A stretch of 64,000 nucleotides of DNA from Cladopsammia gracilis (GCA_022457155.1 JAJGOT010000441.1:46001-110000), one strand, 5' to 3'. Numbered from the stretch's first letter, positions 40,719-52,559 are shown. Translations and numbers: made by a program. The notes: generated by a model from the sequence alone, not told the origin.

Positions 40719-40920
40719 CTGTTATACTGTGCTGAGCAACCGTCAGTCCACTCATGCATAATTTCTACCCTGTAGCCAATGTCTTTTAAGGTAGTTAGTT
40801 GGCTACATTGCTTTGGCAGCCTTGAACTGAATTATGGTCATGTTTGAGGTCGGGTGAAATCATAACCAAGTGTTCTGTTACAGCACACGGATCATCTTCC
40901 CAACTTTCTTTGCCATCAAT
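40719..40920 (-). pseudogene. Transposon-type ORF fragment with EWTDGCSAQY
   Basis: Minus frames read VTEHLVMISPDLKHDHNSVQ and, after a shift, QLTTLKDIGYRVEIMHEWTD followed by GCSAQYN. HEWTDGC.AQY occurs in uncharacterised multi-copy cnidarian proteins that I believe to be transposon related; the Asp could be catalytic. Assignment is weak. Confidence 0.35.
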
Positions 40921-41368
40921 TTGTGTAGGGTCTGTTGGATTATACTCGTAAAATAGAGTATATTATGCTCAAAATTATGCCCCTGTACCTGCTAAATAAA
41001 CATACCTAGTCTTTCATAAAAATTATTACTTTTGAAAGAAATGTTACACACAATTATTCAGTTAAACATTTAATGAGCCAAAGTTGTTAAAAGCTAACAG
41101 CATTGAAAAGTTTCAAAGTTTCTCGTGACGTATTGCTTTATGGGATTAATTATAGCACTTATGTACCTTTATTAAAAATTTACATTCTTTTCATAGCGTA
41201 TTTTATGAACTGTAACAAAAATGAACTTGACATTGGCAACATTCACACCTCAATATGTTTAAACGTTAATGTTGCCATGGATTTAATATCACGTTTACAG
41301 AAGAATGCAATTTGTCCACAGCCTACACTCCACAGCCTTCAGTGTCCTTACCAACCCCCTCCTGATGT

Positions 41369-42067
41369 TCACTTATGCCTTGTTAGCATTAAGGAGCATT
41401 CAATATAGTCTTGCAAGGCCATATCCTCAAGATGTCCAAACGACATTGTAAGGACGGAGAATACTCTTTCTGACCCTGCTAACGAGGGCTGAAACCATTT
41501 TTGCAGCTGAGACCAGTGTGGAAGTTCAGCCTCATTTGTTCTCTACCAATGAACAGGATTAACTTCTCCAATCCCATCTGCTGTTGCCAGATATCTAGGA
41601 AGCTCATTATTTGAGTTCCTAACTAAGTTGGGGTCATTCCAAAATTGAATTGAAGCAACAACATCAACATTATTTGCAATGGGGTGTAACTGACAAACCT
41701 TGTGTGGGCTAAACAGACTTGCAGCCTTGAAGCTCTCTTCTTGAAACATCATTCCTAGGATGGTCTGGTTGAAGTAATCCCATCCGGGTTGTATGGCTGC
41801 AATACCTCTCTGATACATGTGCTGTGCTGTGTGTGGATTCCCAGCTGATATTTCTCTGGACACTGCTGACAGATTTGGAAGATGGGCTGTGCTAATGCAG
41901 TCGTGAATGTAGGATAGTTGCTCATAGCATTGCCATGTGAGCGTGCCATTTCCTTCTAATATGTATGTTGATTCAACGATTGGATTGCCTGTGTCCACAA
42001 CTGCTGCCAATTCAATCTGTAGTAAGGCCTTAGACAGAGGAACAGTCAGCGTTTCTTCAATCTGCAT
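41369..42067 (-). pseudogene. hAT transposase C-terminal half, one stop
   Basis: In one continuous frame: LLQIELAAVVDTGNPIVEST, YEQLSYIHDCISTAHLPNLS, GWDYFNQTILGMMFQEESF, AASLFSPHKVCQLHP, ELPRYLATADGIGEVNPVHW, a TAG stop, then ELPHWSQLQKWFQPSLAGSE and RVFSVLTMSFGHLEDMALQD. The last part is the hAT dimerisation domain (PS.A.SERVFS..). The subfamily differs from the other hATs in this window. The N-terminal half is absent; a tRNA-derived SINE lies directly upstream at 42087. Confidence 0.8.
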
Positions 42068-42086
42068 CAGAGTAGCTGCTCTGTTA

Positions 42087-42330
42087 TTAAGTGTGGATGT
42101 CTCAGTGGCCTAGTGGTTAAGGCATCTGTTCGGTTATCAGGAGACCCGGGTTCAACTCCCGGCAGAGGCACTTTTTCACTCATAATCTTTGTTGTGAAAA
42201 TTTCTGTTCTCAATTTAACTGTCTGTATATATTTCAGAAATCGCTGTGAATCGCCTTCCTAACGAGAATAGGTTGGTGATCCAAAGATTATGAGGCAATT
42301 AGTTGTCCATATGTCCCTACCCACACTTCC
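42087..42330 (+). mobile_element. tRNA-derived SINE
   Basis: The tRNA-like head at 42097-42171 has A box TGGCCTAGTGG and B box GGGTTCAACTCCC, an acceptor stem that pairs at most positions, and an anticodon loop two bases too long. An unrelated body follows. It sits at the truncated edge of the hAT fragment at 41369-42067. Confidence 0.6.
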
Positions 42331-42334
42331 CATA

Positions 42335-42620
42335 TGTCCTTTCCCTCCACGGGAAAACAGCGACTAAGGTGAACGCACGCACACGGCACATTGCACGTTA
42401 AAACAAAAGAAGCGTGCCTCAACACGATAGCTGCGTGTAAGTCACTTTCCTCATTAGCATCAAACCCATTGTTTTCCGTTGCACGCTAAAGACAAAGGAC
42501 CATGTTAAGATCGTTGCGTGCAATTTTGCACGTATTAACACGATGACCGTGTCAACTTCAATTGCACTCGGTTCAAGAAGTGAGATAGAGTTTTAGCCTG
42601 GTTTCCATTATGTGCCATGT
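42335..42620 (+). repeat. Dispersed repeat with CCCTCCACGGGAAAACAGC head
   Basis: Shares CCCTCCACGGGAAAACAGC and AAGGTGAACGCACGCACA with the inverted copy at 52560-52740 and the head with 16813. The rest diverges. Confidence 0.6.
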
Positions 42621-42704
42621 CCGTGCATCTGGCCCTAGTATTTCTTACTCCCGCAAAGTACTCAGCTGATAACAGTAATTTGGAATCAAAGGCTCCTTAG
42701 AGCC

Positions 42705-43315
42705 AACCCGTGAATTTGAAATGTGTAACGCGTTTAAACGCAATGTGGTAAGCTTATGTTTTCACTCTGTCACGGTTAATATATATTTTTTAAATTAAAC
42801 GTAAGGATTTTTGACAAACGCAAAAAATAAAAATACAGTACATCACTTTCATAATGTTCAGTCCGAAGAAGAAAGAAAAAAAAAAACAAACAAAAAAAAT
42901 GAACGTCCCGAGCGAGATTCGAACCTGGGCCTTTCGGCTGTGAGTCTACGCTTTAGACCACTCGACCACCGTGACCGCTGACTTGAAATGGGATAAATTT
43001 TATTACTTGAAAGTAGATAACCATCAAAACGCGTGTCTCAGTTGAAAATTCCCTTTAGATCGATTTTAACGTTGCATTAAAGACTCCAAATGCGAAACAT
43101 CTTTAAGCTTATTGTTGTTTATATTCGTTTACACCAATTTAGTTATTGTTATCGCTGGATTCACGCTGTTCTTGTTACAAAACGCATTCGTAACAAAGCA
43201 TTACGTCACTAAGTTTACAGCTGATGGAAGGAGTGAGCGAGTGAGTGACTCATTTGCATATCAGTCGCCGTTACCGATAACCCGTTCATTACGCATGCGC
43301 GTATATTCACGGGTT
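42705..43315 (+). mobile_element. AACCCGTGAAT-type TIR element, copy 3 (intact ends)
   Basis: Terminal inverted repeats are AACCCGTGAAT (42705-42715) and ATTCACGGGTT (43305-43315). A GGCTC/GAGCC hairpin stands just outside the left end, as next to the copy at 37824. The 611 bp interior includes an antisense tRNA-like sequence. The open frame at 43112-43342 is the translation of this repeat, not a gene. Confidence 0.75.
42904..42976 (-). pseudogene. tRNA-like sequence inside TIR element copy 3
   Basis: On the minus strand GGTCACGGTGGTCGAGTGGT (A box) and GGTTCGAATCTCGC (B box) are preserved, with an intervening GCCGAAAGGCCC. The order and length resemble a Leu/Ser-type tRNA with a shortened variable arm. 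Anticodon not assigned. Confidence 0.55.
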
Positions 43316-43781
43316 AAAAAGGGGGCAAAAGTGTTTGACTAAAACAGTTCTTCTGAGGCTAAGAATATTGTGTCTACCGGTATCTGTCGTAAACACTGCG
43401 AAATTCGAATTTCAGTCCAAGTTCGAAGTTAGAATTCGAGTTTGAATGCGGGATGCGTACCGCAAAGGAAACAGATCGTTTCGTTTGTTCCAAATGAAGC
43501 TATTTTACAGGCGATTTTTCCTCGTAAACTAAAACTTTATTGAATGCTGTTATTATTGGAATTTGTTAGAACAAATACTGTGATTGTATTGTTGCATTTA
43601 GACATCGCATTAAGCGAATTTCGACAGACGACATTTTGTTTACTGTGGCGCGTCACGTGCAAATTTCTTAAGCTCATGTTTTATTTAGCCTGGTTACTAA
43701 GGTTAACCAAGACGGCCGGGTGTGGACAAAACCTGGGCCCAGGCCCATGGGCTACCCTATGGGCTACCCTAAAAATTAAAA

Positions 43782-43784
<3 letters not shown>

Positions 43785-43860
<76 letters not shown>
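43785..43860 (+). repeat. (AT)n microsatellite, ~70 bp
   Basis: A pure TA run within the left arm of the foldback element; the right arm lacks it, so it expanded after insertion. Confidence 0.95.
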
Positions 43861-43865
<5 letters not shown>

Positions 43866-44251
43866 ATAAAATAATGCAAATAATAATAATGCAAATAATA
43901 AAAATAATGCAAATAATAATGATGATGATGATTTACAATAAAATCAATAATTTTAATGTTGTAATTTTAATTGTTGTGGTTGACGGTTGCAATAATATTT
44001 AATAAGTTAATTATTTTTAATTATTAATAAATTTAAGAAAATTTATAACAATTTTTTGGTGTCTCAATAGTATTGATTTTAACAATCATAGGAGAAAACA
44101 GTGCACGTTCTGCGAGATCTCCCCCCCCAGACCGCGCTCTGCGATTTTTTCGCACTATCTTCCACTAGCTGAGGGTGAAAAGGGGGGATCTAGATCACAT
44201 CTCACCTTTTACGGAAAACAAAACGTTGTTTAATTGTATCTCACAGCAATG

Positions 44252-44565
44252 AAGATGGGTAAAAATGACTGGCTGCATGTTTTTAGATACCGTACCACAT
44301 ATGGCACTTGTACGTGATCAATTGATCTGTCGCGTTCTGTTTTTTGTCTATGGTACCATGCCCCTTGGTACCATGCATCATTATGGCAAGAAATATCGCA
44401 ACCACCCCAGTACTGACCCAAATTTATTGCAGGAACGTCCTCAGTATCTTCGTTTCCTCCGTTAAACTCAGAGACAACAATCAAGATTGTTAAAAATGAC
44501 TGTACAACCATTTACAGATATCGTACCACATACAGCGCTTGTGCGCCTGCTCAATCGATCTGACA
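44252..44565 (+). repeat. Direct repeat pair inside the foldback element
   Basis: 44252-44330 and 44492-44565 share AAAAATGACTG, TACCGTACCACATA (ATCGTACCACATA), GC.CTTGT and CAAT.GATCTG. Confidence 0.65.
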
Positions 44566-44913
44566 ACAGGCATACCGGGGGTTCCAATATTGTGTTACTT
44601 TGGTCGGCCGCTTATAGCCTGCGTGGCAGGCGTCCTAAGGGGAAGGGGAAGGGGGAAAATTCGGGCGCGCGAGGGAGGGGGGAACGGAACGCCTGCAATG
44701 ACGTCATTGTTTTACCCGTCTTTTTCGGTCAGATTCTGAGCGTAAAAAACGCGATTGGTTAGAATTTGATGTGTGTCAATCGCCTACTTAATACCTTGTT
44801 CCGATTGGTTGAAAGCAACATCACGCTATTTGAATAACTTGATCGATCTTTCAAGCATACATACTCCGCCAAATATAAATATGGCTGAAGAAGTGGGAAG
44901 AGATTTCGAGTTT

Positions 44914-45736
44914 GGTTATAAATGGGGTTGACAGACCTATGCGACTCCTGTTGTGTGTCCATTGTATTGTTTTAAGCCTTCAAGCACGTCTTTAAGCGAC
45001 TCTCTGTAAAAATAAGACTGGCTAAACACTAGTATCACTCTTTGCTAAAAAGTATAAAGAAAGCATAAAGCTTTCCCAGTAAAACTTAAGAGAGAAATGC
45101 GCCCTTAGATCAGTTACGTTAGTTAAAACTAACTAAGGAGCTGAAAATTATTGCAAGAATTCATTATTCCATTGCAGTGGAATTGTAGACTACAGCTTTT
45201 TGAGACTTGGATCTAAGATGCTTAAATCCGTGATGGGAAACACTTTCTCACAAGTCTCGCGCACCGCAGACTTTAGACACTACTGAAATCACGGCCTTAG
45301 AAATTTAACGATCCTTGCATTTTCAAAGCGATAACAAACTTTAGCCGATTAGTATTTATCTTGCAACAAAAGTGAGCACAAAGAAACCACAATGTATGCC
45401 AATAGAGCTAGCATCAAACAGGCATAAAGAAATATAATAATTCTAACAGCTCTATAAAGCATTAAATCTCCTATCTATTTGGGAGATAATCCGCCGAGAT
45501 CAAAAAGTCAATATCTGCAAAGAGAACAAATTCGTAACTGATCTAAGGGCGCATTTCTCGCTTAAGTTTTACTGGGAAAGCTTTATGCTTTCTTTATACT
45601 TTTTAGCGAAGAGTGATACTAGTGTTTAGCCAGTCTTATTTTTACAGAGTCGCTTAAAGACGTGCTTGAAGGCTTAAAACAATACAATGGACACACAACA
45701 GGAGTCGCGTAGGTCTGTCAACCCCATTTATAACCA
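44914..45736. repeat. Inner inverted repeat, ~200 bp arms
   Basis: 44914-45117 and 45534-45736 are nearly perfect inverted copies, including AATACAATGGACACACAACA and ATGCGCCCTTAGATCAGT with their complements. Confidence 0.85.
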
Positions 45737-46154
45737 TGCTTGTACAATACAATTTGTTGTGTGCCAAATTTCACTGGTCAGAGGAATTTACAAAAATGTT
45801 TACAACTGAGCGAAAAATCGACTGATCAACCGGAAAAAAATCCCAACTAACTGTTTAAACTTGTTAATAGCTTCACACTAGCAAATTAAAAAATGGAGCG
45901 ATGGCCGGCGGTGACAAAAAAAGTTCACATCTTTTTTTAAATTTATAATAGTTGTTGTTGATAATTAACTTATCAAAAATTATTACCGCCGTCAACCACA
46001 AAAATTAAAATTAAAACATTAAAACTATTGATTTTATATTATTTTGTTATTTTATTTTTATTTTTAGGGTAGCCCATAGGGTAGCCCATGGGTTAAGCCC
46101 ATGGGTTAAGCCCATGGGCCTGGGCCCAGGTTTTGTCCACACCCAAGACGGCCG

Positions 46155-46660
46155 CTTGTAGACATTACAAACTATTTTTTTGGCTTCTTTCGTTTGTCTT
46201 CGGTGTTCCTTCATTGCAAAAAGCTTTGAAATGTCCGACAAACATAGCCAGCACTTTTTAACACACGTATTTTGACAATTTGAGGTTCAATTTTACAGTT
46301 TATGACCACAACGCTCACGTTTGTGCTAGATGCGTATTCAAGAACAACAACAAGTTTTATTTCAAGTATTCTTCAATCGGGGGCGCTCTTGCACCTCTGT
46401 TAGAGAAACAAAACTCACTTTTTAAGTTATTCATTAATCTGCTAAATCATAAATGCAGTAATAATAAGAGCAAAACAACTATTCTCCGACCCGGTGATGT
46501 AGTCTGGTAAGTAACATGAAAAATAAATCTACCATGTCACGACTAGCGTGTTAAAAAACAAAGAAATAACCATGTCAATCTACCGTGTTAAAATACAAAG
46601 CTCTACAGTGTTGAACCCTGTTAGCAAAATGCAGACAAAGGCCACAAGCACGTTACTTGA
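46155..46660. other. Interval between foldback element and LINE
   Basis: No motif or repeat partner is recognised. The + frame 46280-46510 has no known similarity. Confidence 0.4.
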
Positions 46661-46909
46661 AATCAACAACAACAACAATTTATTCAGTATTCTCATATAT
46701 ATACATGGCATTACCTACTAAATAAATCTGAATTACATTAAATAATTATGTCTAATAATTAAACTAGCATTGATTGTCGATTTAGCATTTAGTCATAAAT
46801 ATAAGCAGCAATGGTTCTACAAACAAAAGGATCAACGTTATTAAAAAGAAACATGATTTTTGAAATATTGTCGAGATCATTAAAATTTCGATATTTGTCG
46901 TTTATTTCA

Positions 46910-48889
46910 TCAAAAAATTTCTTTACGTGAAGCATTATAATGATTGCAAAAGAATAGAAAATGGAATTCGTCTTCGATTTGATTTGAATTACAGAGAGAG
47001 CAGGTTCTTAAATTTTCAGGTGTCTTGTTGTGCCGGCCAGTTTCAATTCGCAGATTGTGATTTCCAAGACGAAATTTATTGATTTGTTTTTTGTGGCGTA
47101 CATTTTTTATCAAATCCAAGGAGCCAGATTTGTGACAATCTTGTTTAAAGATAGAGTAGAATTTAAGTTTTTTATTTAGATTTAGTAAATTAAGTTGGTG
47201 ATTAGTTGAAGTTTTATTAACACTTAGCCGAATAGGTTCAGTGAAGTTGTTAATATTTAAATTTGAAATGTTTAAATTCGAAAGATAACACAGAGAGTTG
47301 ACTCTTTGCATAATGCTCAGTTGGTTTTTGTCGGACATTTCTTTAGATAGATAAAGGCATTGTTTGGCAATGTTATCTTCTGGTAAACTTTCCAGGTGTA
47401 ACCAAAATTTAATAATATTTATGTCAATTTTTGCTTTTAATGATAATCTACCAAGTTCATTTCTACATGCTACATTTGGGCATTGTTTATTGACTCCTAA
47501 GAAAAGTTTACAGAAATAAACATGTGTTCGTTTGATTATATCTCTTCCCATGTGTTATAGTCGTTTTTGCCATAAACTCCCCAAACTTCTGAACCATACA
47601 TGAGGATAGGGAGGAATAAAGAATCAAATATTTTATTTACAACATCAATTGGTAATTTTGAAAAGTTCAGGAAGCGGCGTGTTGCAAATATAGATCTCCT
47701 AGTTTTTTCTTTTAAATTTATTTTATTGTCTCGGAAGTTTCCATTGGACGTGAAATTGACTCCAAGATAAGTGTAGTTGCTGACAGTTTCTATCTTTTCT
47801 TTGTTTATATGGAAATGGTGATGATTTAAAGTAGATTTTCTGAGTTTCTTTTGAAAAATAACAACTTTCGTTTTCTTGAGATTTATATTTAGTAACCAGT
47901 CGTTACAGAGCTGGGATAATGTATTTAATGCTGTTTGTAATCCTTCAGCCGTGTGAGAAATCAAAATTAAGTCGTCAGCGTAGAGGAGGCAATTAAGTTT
48001 TGAACCGTCCGGTAGTAGGACTGGATCTGTTTTCATTGTATCAAGAAGGATAGGAATCTCGTTTAAATAGAGGTTAAAAAGCATTGGTGAGAGAATGCAG
48101 CCTTGTCTAACACCATTTGCGTATTCAAAGTGTTCTGTTCTTTGATGGCCAGATTTAATAGAACATTTAGATTTTGAGTAAAGGTTTTTAATTAAGTCAT
48201 AAAATTTACCTCCAATCTTATTTTGTAATAATTTGTAAAATAGGCCGTCATGCCAGATTGAGTCAAAGGCTTTCTTAAAATCTATAAAACAATTGAATAG
48301 TTTACCTTTAGTAGAATGCGTTACATATTTGTCAATCAATGTTCGAAGGGTGAAGATGTGATCAGATGTGCGGTGATTTGGCAGAAATCCAATTTGAGCT
48401 CGGTGTAAAATGTTATTGTCATTGAGGTAGTGTTGTAGTCTGATGTTCAAAATCGAGGTGAATAGCTTTCCAAGACAGCTGTTAATGCAAATTCCTCGGT
48501 AATTTGAGGTCTGATTTGTTTCCAGACTTATGTATAGGGTTGATGATACCTTCACACCAAGGTGAAGGGAAGAACCCGCATTTTAATACGAGATTAAAGA
48601 GTTTACATATTGAGTTTTTCAAGTACCATATTCCTGTTTTTAGCATTTCATTGCGAATTCTATCAAAACCGGGAGCCTTATTTGATTTTAACAATTTTGT
48701 TGCATTTTCAATTTCTTTTAAGGAAATTTCATCATCTAAGTGATTATGATCTTGTTTAAAGTCTTCTAGTGCGGATATCTTGTTTGCTAAGGAGCGGGTT
48801 GCATTTGGTTTCGAATGTAAATTCGTAAAAAAGGGTGAATAAATTATCAATAGGTACTTCTTCATTTTTGTCACGAGGATTGTCTTCAT
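46910..48889 (-). pseudogene. LINE ORF2: reverse transcriptase and C-terminus
   Basis: Three overlapping frames carry the RT in order. 48889-48482: LLKSNKAPGFDRIRNEML, SPWCEGIINPIHKSGN. 48555-47536: NYRGICINSCLGKLFTSIL, GFLPNHRTSDHIFTLRTL, FIDFKKAFDSIWHDGLFYKL (motif A, Asp in FIDFKKAFD), GVRQGCILSPMLFNLYLN (motif B), CLLYADDLILISHTAEGLQ (motif C, YADD intact), NLKKTKVVIF. 47551-46910: the C-terminal region with ETGRHNKTPENLRTCSLCN. The catalytic residues are preserved; only frameshifts near 48520 and 47540 separate the parts. Downstream of 46910 a further frame reads to the 3' end. Confidence 0.85.
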
Positions 48890-48908
48890 TTATAGATTTT
48901 AGGTAATT

Positions 48909-50230
48909 CTAAAACTCGTGTCTTTTACTATTTACAAGATTTTCAATTTTAGAGTTAAGAAGTACAGATTTTTTAAATTTAATTAACTTGTTGTAGTCAC
49001 GGAGAGATTTGTGATATTCTTGTCTTAGTTCTTTGTTATAAGGGTTTCTGTGTTTTTTGGTAGAGAGTACCTTTAACGACCTTCTCGCTAATTTGCAGTC
49101 GTTATCGAACCACTTTTTAGAGAATTTATTTTGTTGTATTTTCTTTCGACAAGTGAGTCTCAAAGAGCACAATGAGATTTCATTCAGTAGATTAGTGAAT
49201 TGTTCAGTTGCAAGCTCAACACCTTTGCCATTTGAGGAAAAATCAGTTTGTTCAAATAATGATAATTTTGATTGAAATTCGTCCATTTTCAAGGTGTTGA
49301 GAAATAGTTGTGCTGAATCGTTATTCCAAATATAATGTTTTGGTAAAGGAAATAACTTCTGTTGTGGCTTCGTTTTTGATTGAGGCTGGTTTGATGCCGA
49401 GAACATTTGATCCAGCAAATTATCTGAGAATGATCAGAGAATATGGACGGCGGTTTTACAACAAAGCTCTCAATTAAGTTCAACATTTCCTGACTTGCAA
49501 TCACGTAATCAACAGTTCTTACTCCTTGAGGTGAATGAAATGTAGTTTTTCCAAAAGAGTCACCTTTTGTTCGACCGTTTTAAATTCTTAAGTCACAAGT
49601 CTTACAGATATCTAATAAAGCTTTGCCATGTTCATTTATATGGTTATCATAGTTTTTCCTCCTTTTAAAATCATATTGCGGAAGAATATTGTTGCAGGGA
49701 ATATGCGGGCAATTGTTACTATTGATAAAATCTAATTCGCAGCCTGTTCTTGCATTGAAGTCGCCAGCCAAAATAACAAAACCGTCTTTGCTTAATTTGG
49801 ATGTATCAAACCCAAGGTCATTAAAAATATCTGGATTAAAATATGGAGATTCCTTCGGCAGTATGTAAACTGCACAAAGAAATATATCCTTTTCTGTAAG
49901 GAAGAACTATTTGTCTAGTTTACACCAAATATAGTCATCGTTATAAGAGATGAGTGTAATACCGTCTTTTAAGTTTGTTTTGAATCCAAGGGCGATTCCA
50001 TGTTTTTTCATGCGGTATTTTTTAGCAGGCGTTGTAAATAAATGAAAGCTGGGAAGTGAAACGTGGTCGCTCAACCATGTTTCCGTCAGTATGACAAAAT
50101 TACTGTTTTCATAAGAACATAAAAAATCATCATTAGATAATTTGTCTCCTACTTGAGATTTGTTTGATAATCCATGTACGTTCCAGCAGTTCAAAGATAA
50201 GAGCCTTGAGCTACTGGTACTGGTGTACAT
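48909..50230 (-). pseudogene. LINE ORF2: apurinic-type endonuclease
   Basis: Starts MYTSTSSSRLLSLNCWNVHG (50230), then VILTETWLSDHVSLPSFH, a stop at 49907, LAGDFNARTGCELDFI, a stop near 49580, VDYVIASQEM, SDHSQIICW, and after a frameshift the linker 49418-48909. LNCWN, LTETW, GDFNART, VDYVI and SDH are the successive APE active-site motifs. Two in-frame stops (K-stop-F and I-stop-N) and one frameshift inactivate it. Confidence 0.85.
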
Positions 50231-50330
50231 CCTTCTATAAACTAATACGGGTAGTAAGCAGTGGTTATCTAAGGCTTAATGGGGAGGGAACAGAGCAAGT
50301 CAAACCTGGTGGAAAGTCATGAAATAGGAA

Positions 50331-52546
50331 TTAAGGATGGCGCATTGTCTCATACAGACGCAACAATCCCAGCACAGTGTTCATGTCCATGTATGCTGAT
50401 TGAGTTGAAGGCTGGATTGGTACGGGTACAGTGTTCATGTCCATATGTGGTGACTGAGTTGCAGCGTGAATTGGTATCGCTGGTTGAGCGTCAGTCGTAC
50501 TGGTCATCTGGGCATATGTTTTCTTGTTAGTATTTGCAAACAGAGTCGGTGGGTTGTTGATTTGATTGCGAGGAGATGTTTCCATTGAGAGCTGTTTAAT
50601 ATTACCAATGTTCGCACTTGTGGGACTTGGGTAGTGTAATGGACGAGCTGTATTCATTCTAGGCAGGTTGTCAATCGGGTTGCTAGGTTTCGGTTTTGTT
50701 AGTCTTATTCTATTATACATGGCATCTTTAAGATTTGCTACTAGAGCACCAATGCTTATGTTCTTCAGGTGTTTATTATCGTACAGATATGTGTTCGGGA
50801 TGTTCTCATTATTGACAAGTTGGACGTTTGGATATGGTAAACAGATGGATCCGAGTTTTGAATTTAGTTCGACTCTTGCAGGTTCCTTGATGTCGCCTCT
50901 TACTACCAGAGAGGAGATAAGAATTTTCGAGGTTGGATACTTTGTGGTTGCTATTTTTAACATTTCTTTAAAATGTGTCTGGCAGAGATCGATGGAATTG
51001 TATTCAATGTCATTTGTTCCTACATGAATTACAATGTGGCTTGGTTTACCTAGATCATCTTCATTCAGTATCTTTATAACTGAGGAAATTGTGGGACAAA
51101 AGATCTTGAAAGCTTCTTTGTTTGGAGTGAATTTGTTAGTGTCAATAAATTTTCCATTTGAATCAATGAGTAGAACAATGTTTTGAGGCATTTCAATAGA
51201 TGGCTTGACTTGTTTGTCGACTTTGGATTTCTGGTAACCGGTGGTTTCCTTCTCCTGATTTTCCAGGGTGATTGCTGGTTTGTGGTTTAGGTTGTTGGCT
51301 GTTAGATCATTGGCTGTGGGCGGAAGGCCTGGTGATGTGGCGTTATTAGTAGCGGTTGTTGAATATGTAGATTCTTCACCCAAGACAGCGAATCTGTTTG
51401 AAGTCTCGATGTCATCGGGTATTAAAATAACTTTCTCTTGTTGTTGCTTGTCTTGTTCTTTTGGTTCACTTTGTAGGCCATTAAGGAATATGCTTACTTT
51501 TTCTTCATGACGTTTTTCCCTTGATTTGAGTTGACTTTTCAAAGATTGTATTTCCTGTTTGAGTTTTCCATTTTCGGATTTTAGTAGATGATTATCAGTT
51601 TCTAGTTGAGTTACTCTTCCGGAGAGAGTTTGAAGGTTAATTTTAAAGGAATTATCCATTTGTGTAATTTTGTCGTGTAAGTGCGAGATCCTGTCATTAA
51701 ATAGATTTATTTCGGGTTGTGCTTGCAGCAGATTGTTGATTTCTGTGATTTCAGATTCCAGATTACTGACGACAAATTTTAGTTCTGTCACGGTTGCGCT
51801 TTTCTTTGCTGACAAACCTGCTCCTCTTATGGAGTCAAACGAATTCCTTCTTTTCCGGTTGAGTGGTGTTTCAAAATCGAACGTCTTGGGGCATTCAGCT
51901 GGTTGAATGTCGTCTTTTGGAGATGATAAGTTTGGCTTCTTTGGTTTTTTAGATTTCTTGGGTGGGAGAGTGGCGACAAGTTCCTTGAGATGATCGAGGA
52001 GTTCTTTATCCACTGGGATAACCTCGGTTGAAGCAGATAGTTCGCCACTGATGTCATTTTCAGTCACGCCACGTGTTTCTTGAGTGATCGAAGAATCTGT
52101 GATTTCTTTTAGAATTGGAAATTCCTTTTTGGACCAGAACTTGTATGCTGAGCCCTGGAACGTAATTATCCCTGTGGTCAGATACAGGTGAATGGTAATC
52201 AACAAATTGGGTTCTTCGAGGTTCTTGCGATCGTGTGAGACCGTCGTGGGAGCTCCATGGTTGATACTTGAGATCTTGATTTCTATTTCTTGAAAACTTG
52301 TTGGTTCATGATCTTCGTGATCAATCCAATCAATGAGGAAGTCTCCACTGTCTTTAAGAGTTTCAAAGTACCTGAATTGGAACGTCTTAACCCAGTGTAG
52401 AATTCGTTCTTCTGAGGTTGCAAAGGAGGCACATTTCGCTGTGGCTCTGTATAATTCAATATCTGTCTTCGAATTGCATGGATTTCTGTTTGTTGGTTCG
52501 CTCTTTAAATTTCTTGATTGTATACTTAGTCTGAATCTCCTCCATT
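50331..52546 (-). pseudogene. LINE ORF1 with coiled coil and SGNH esterase
   Basis: The main frame, 624 codons, is open from 52205 to 50331; its first codon is TTG, and a +/- shifted frame continues upstream to ATG 52546 (MEEIQTKYTIKKFKERTNKQ), so the true ORF1 is longer and frameshifted. Seen in order: KFWSKKEFPILKEI; a Lys-rich patch; a coiled coil about residues 140-245 (heptads around VTQLETDNHLLKSENGKLKQ); then an SGNH/GDSL-type hydrolase: LLIDSNGKF (Ser block), IVIHVGTNDIEYNS (GTND block), YDNKHL (Asp-x-x-His block). The C-terminus is Pro/Thr-rich with two direct copies of AxTQSPHMDMNTV-like sequence. ORF1 esterases are known in CR1-type LINEs; the substrate is unknown. Well preserved apart from the N-terminal shift. 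Confidence 0.8.
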
Positions 52547-52559
52547 AAAGAGATACCCA

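Larger units (their letters stand above)
43718..46144. mobile_element. 2.4 kb foldback element with 9-bp target duplication
   Basis: Ends GGGTGTGGACAAAACC (43718) and its inverted copy ending at 46144. AAGACGGCC lies directly outside on both sides (43709-43717 and 46145-46153), a perfect 9-bp duplication as seen with Mutator-like elements. Arms include GGGCCCAGGCCCATGGG, GGGTAGCCCATAGGGTAGCC and AT-rich parts to about 44030/45950. A second arm pair lies inside at 44914-45117 and 45534-45736. No transposase is encoded, so it is non-autonomous; the superfamily is inferred from duplication length only. Confidence 0.85.

Noticed and set aside
43112..43342. 76-codon frame with a copy at 40373-40582
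   Set aside because: Conservation between copies is explained by the TIR repeat itself; the frame lies in non-coding repeat sequence.
43544..43861. 105-codon frame ending in Tyr-Ile repeats
   Set aside because: The C-terminal part is the (AT)n microsatellite; no domain is present.
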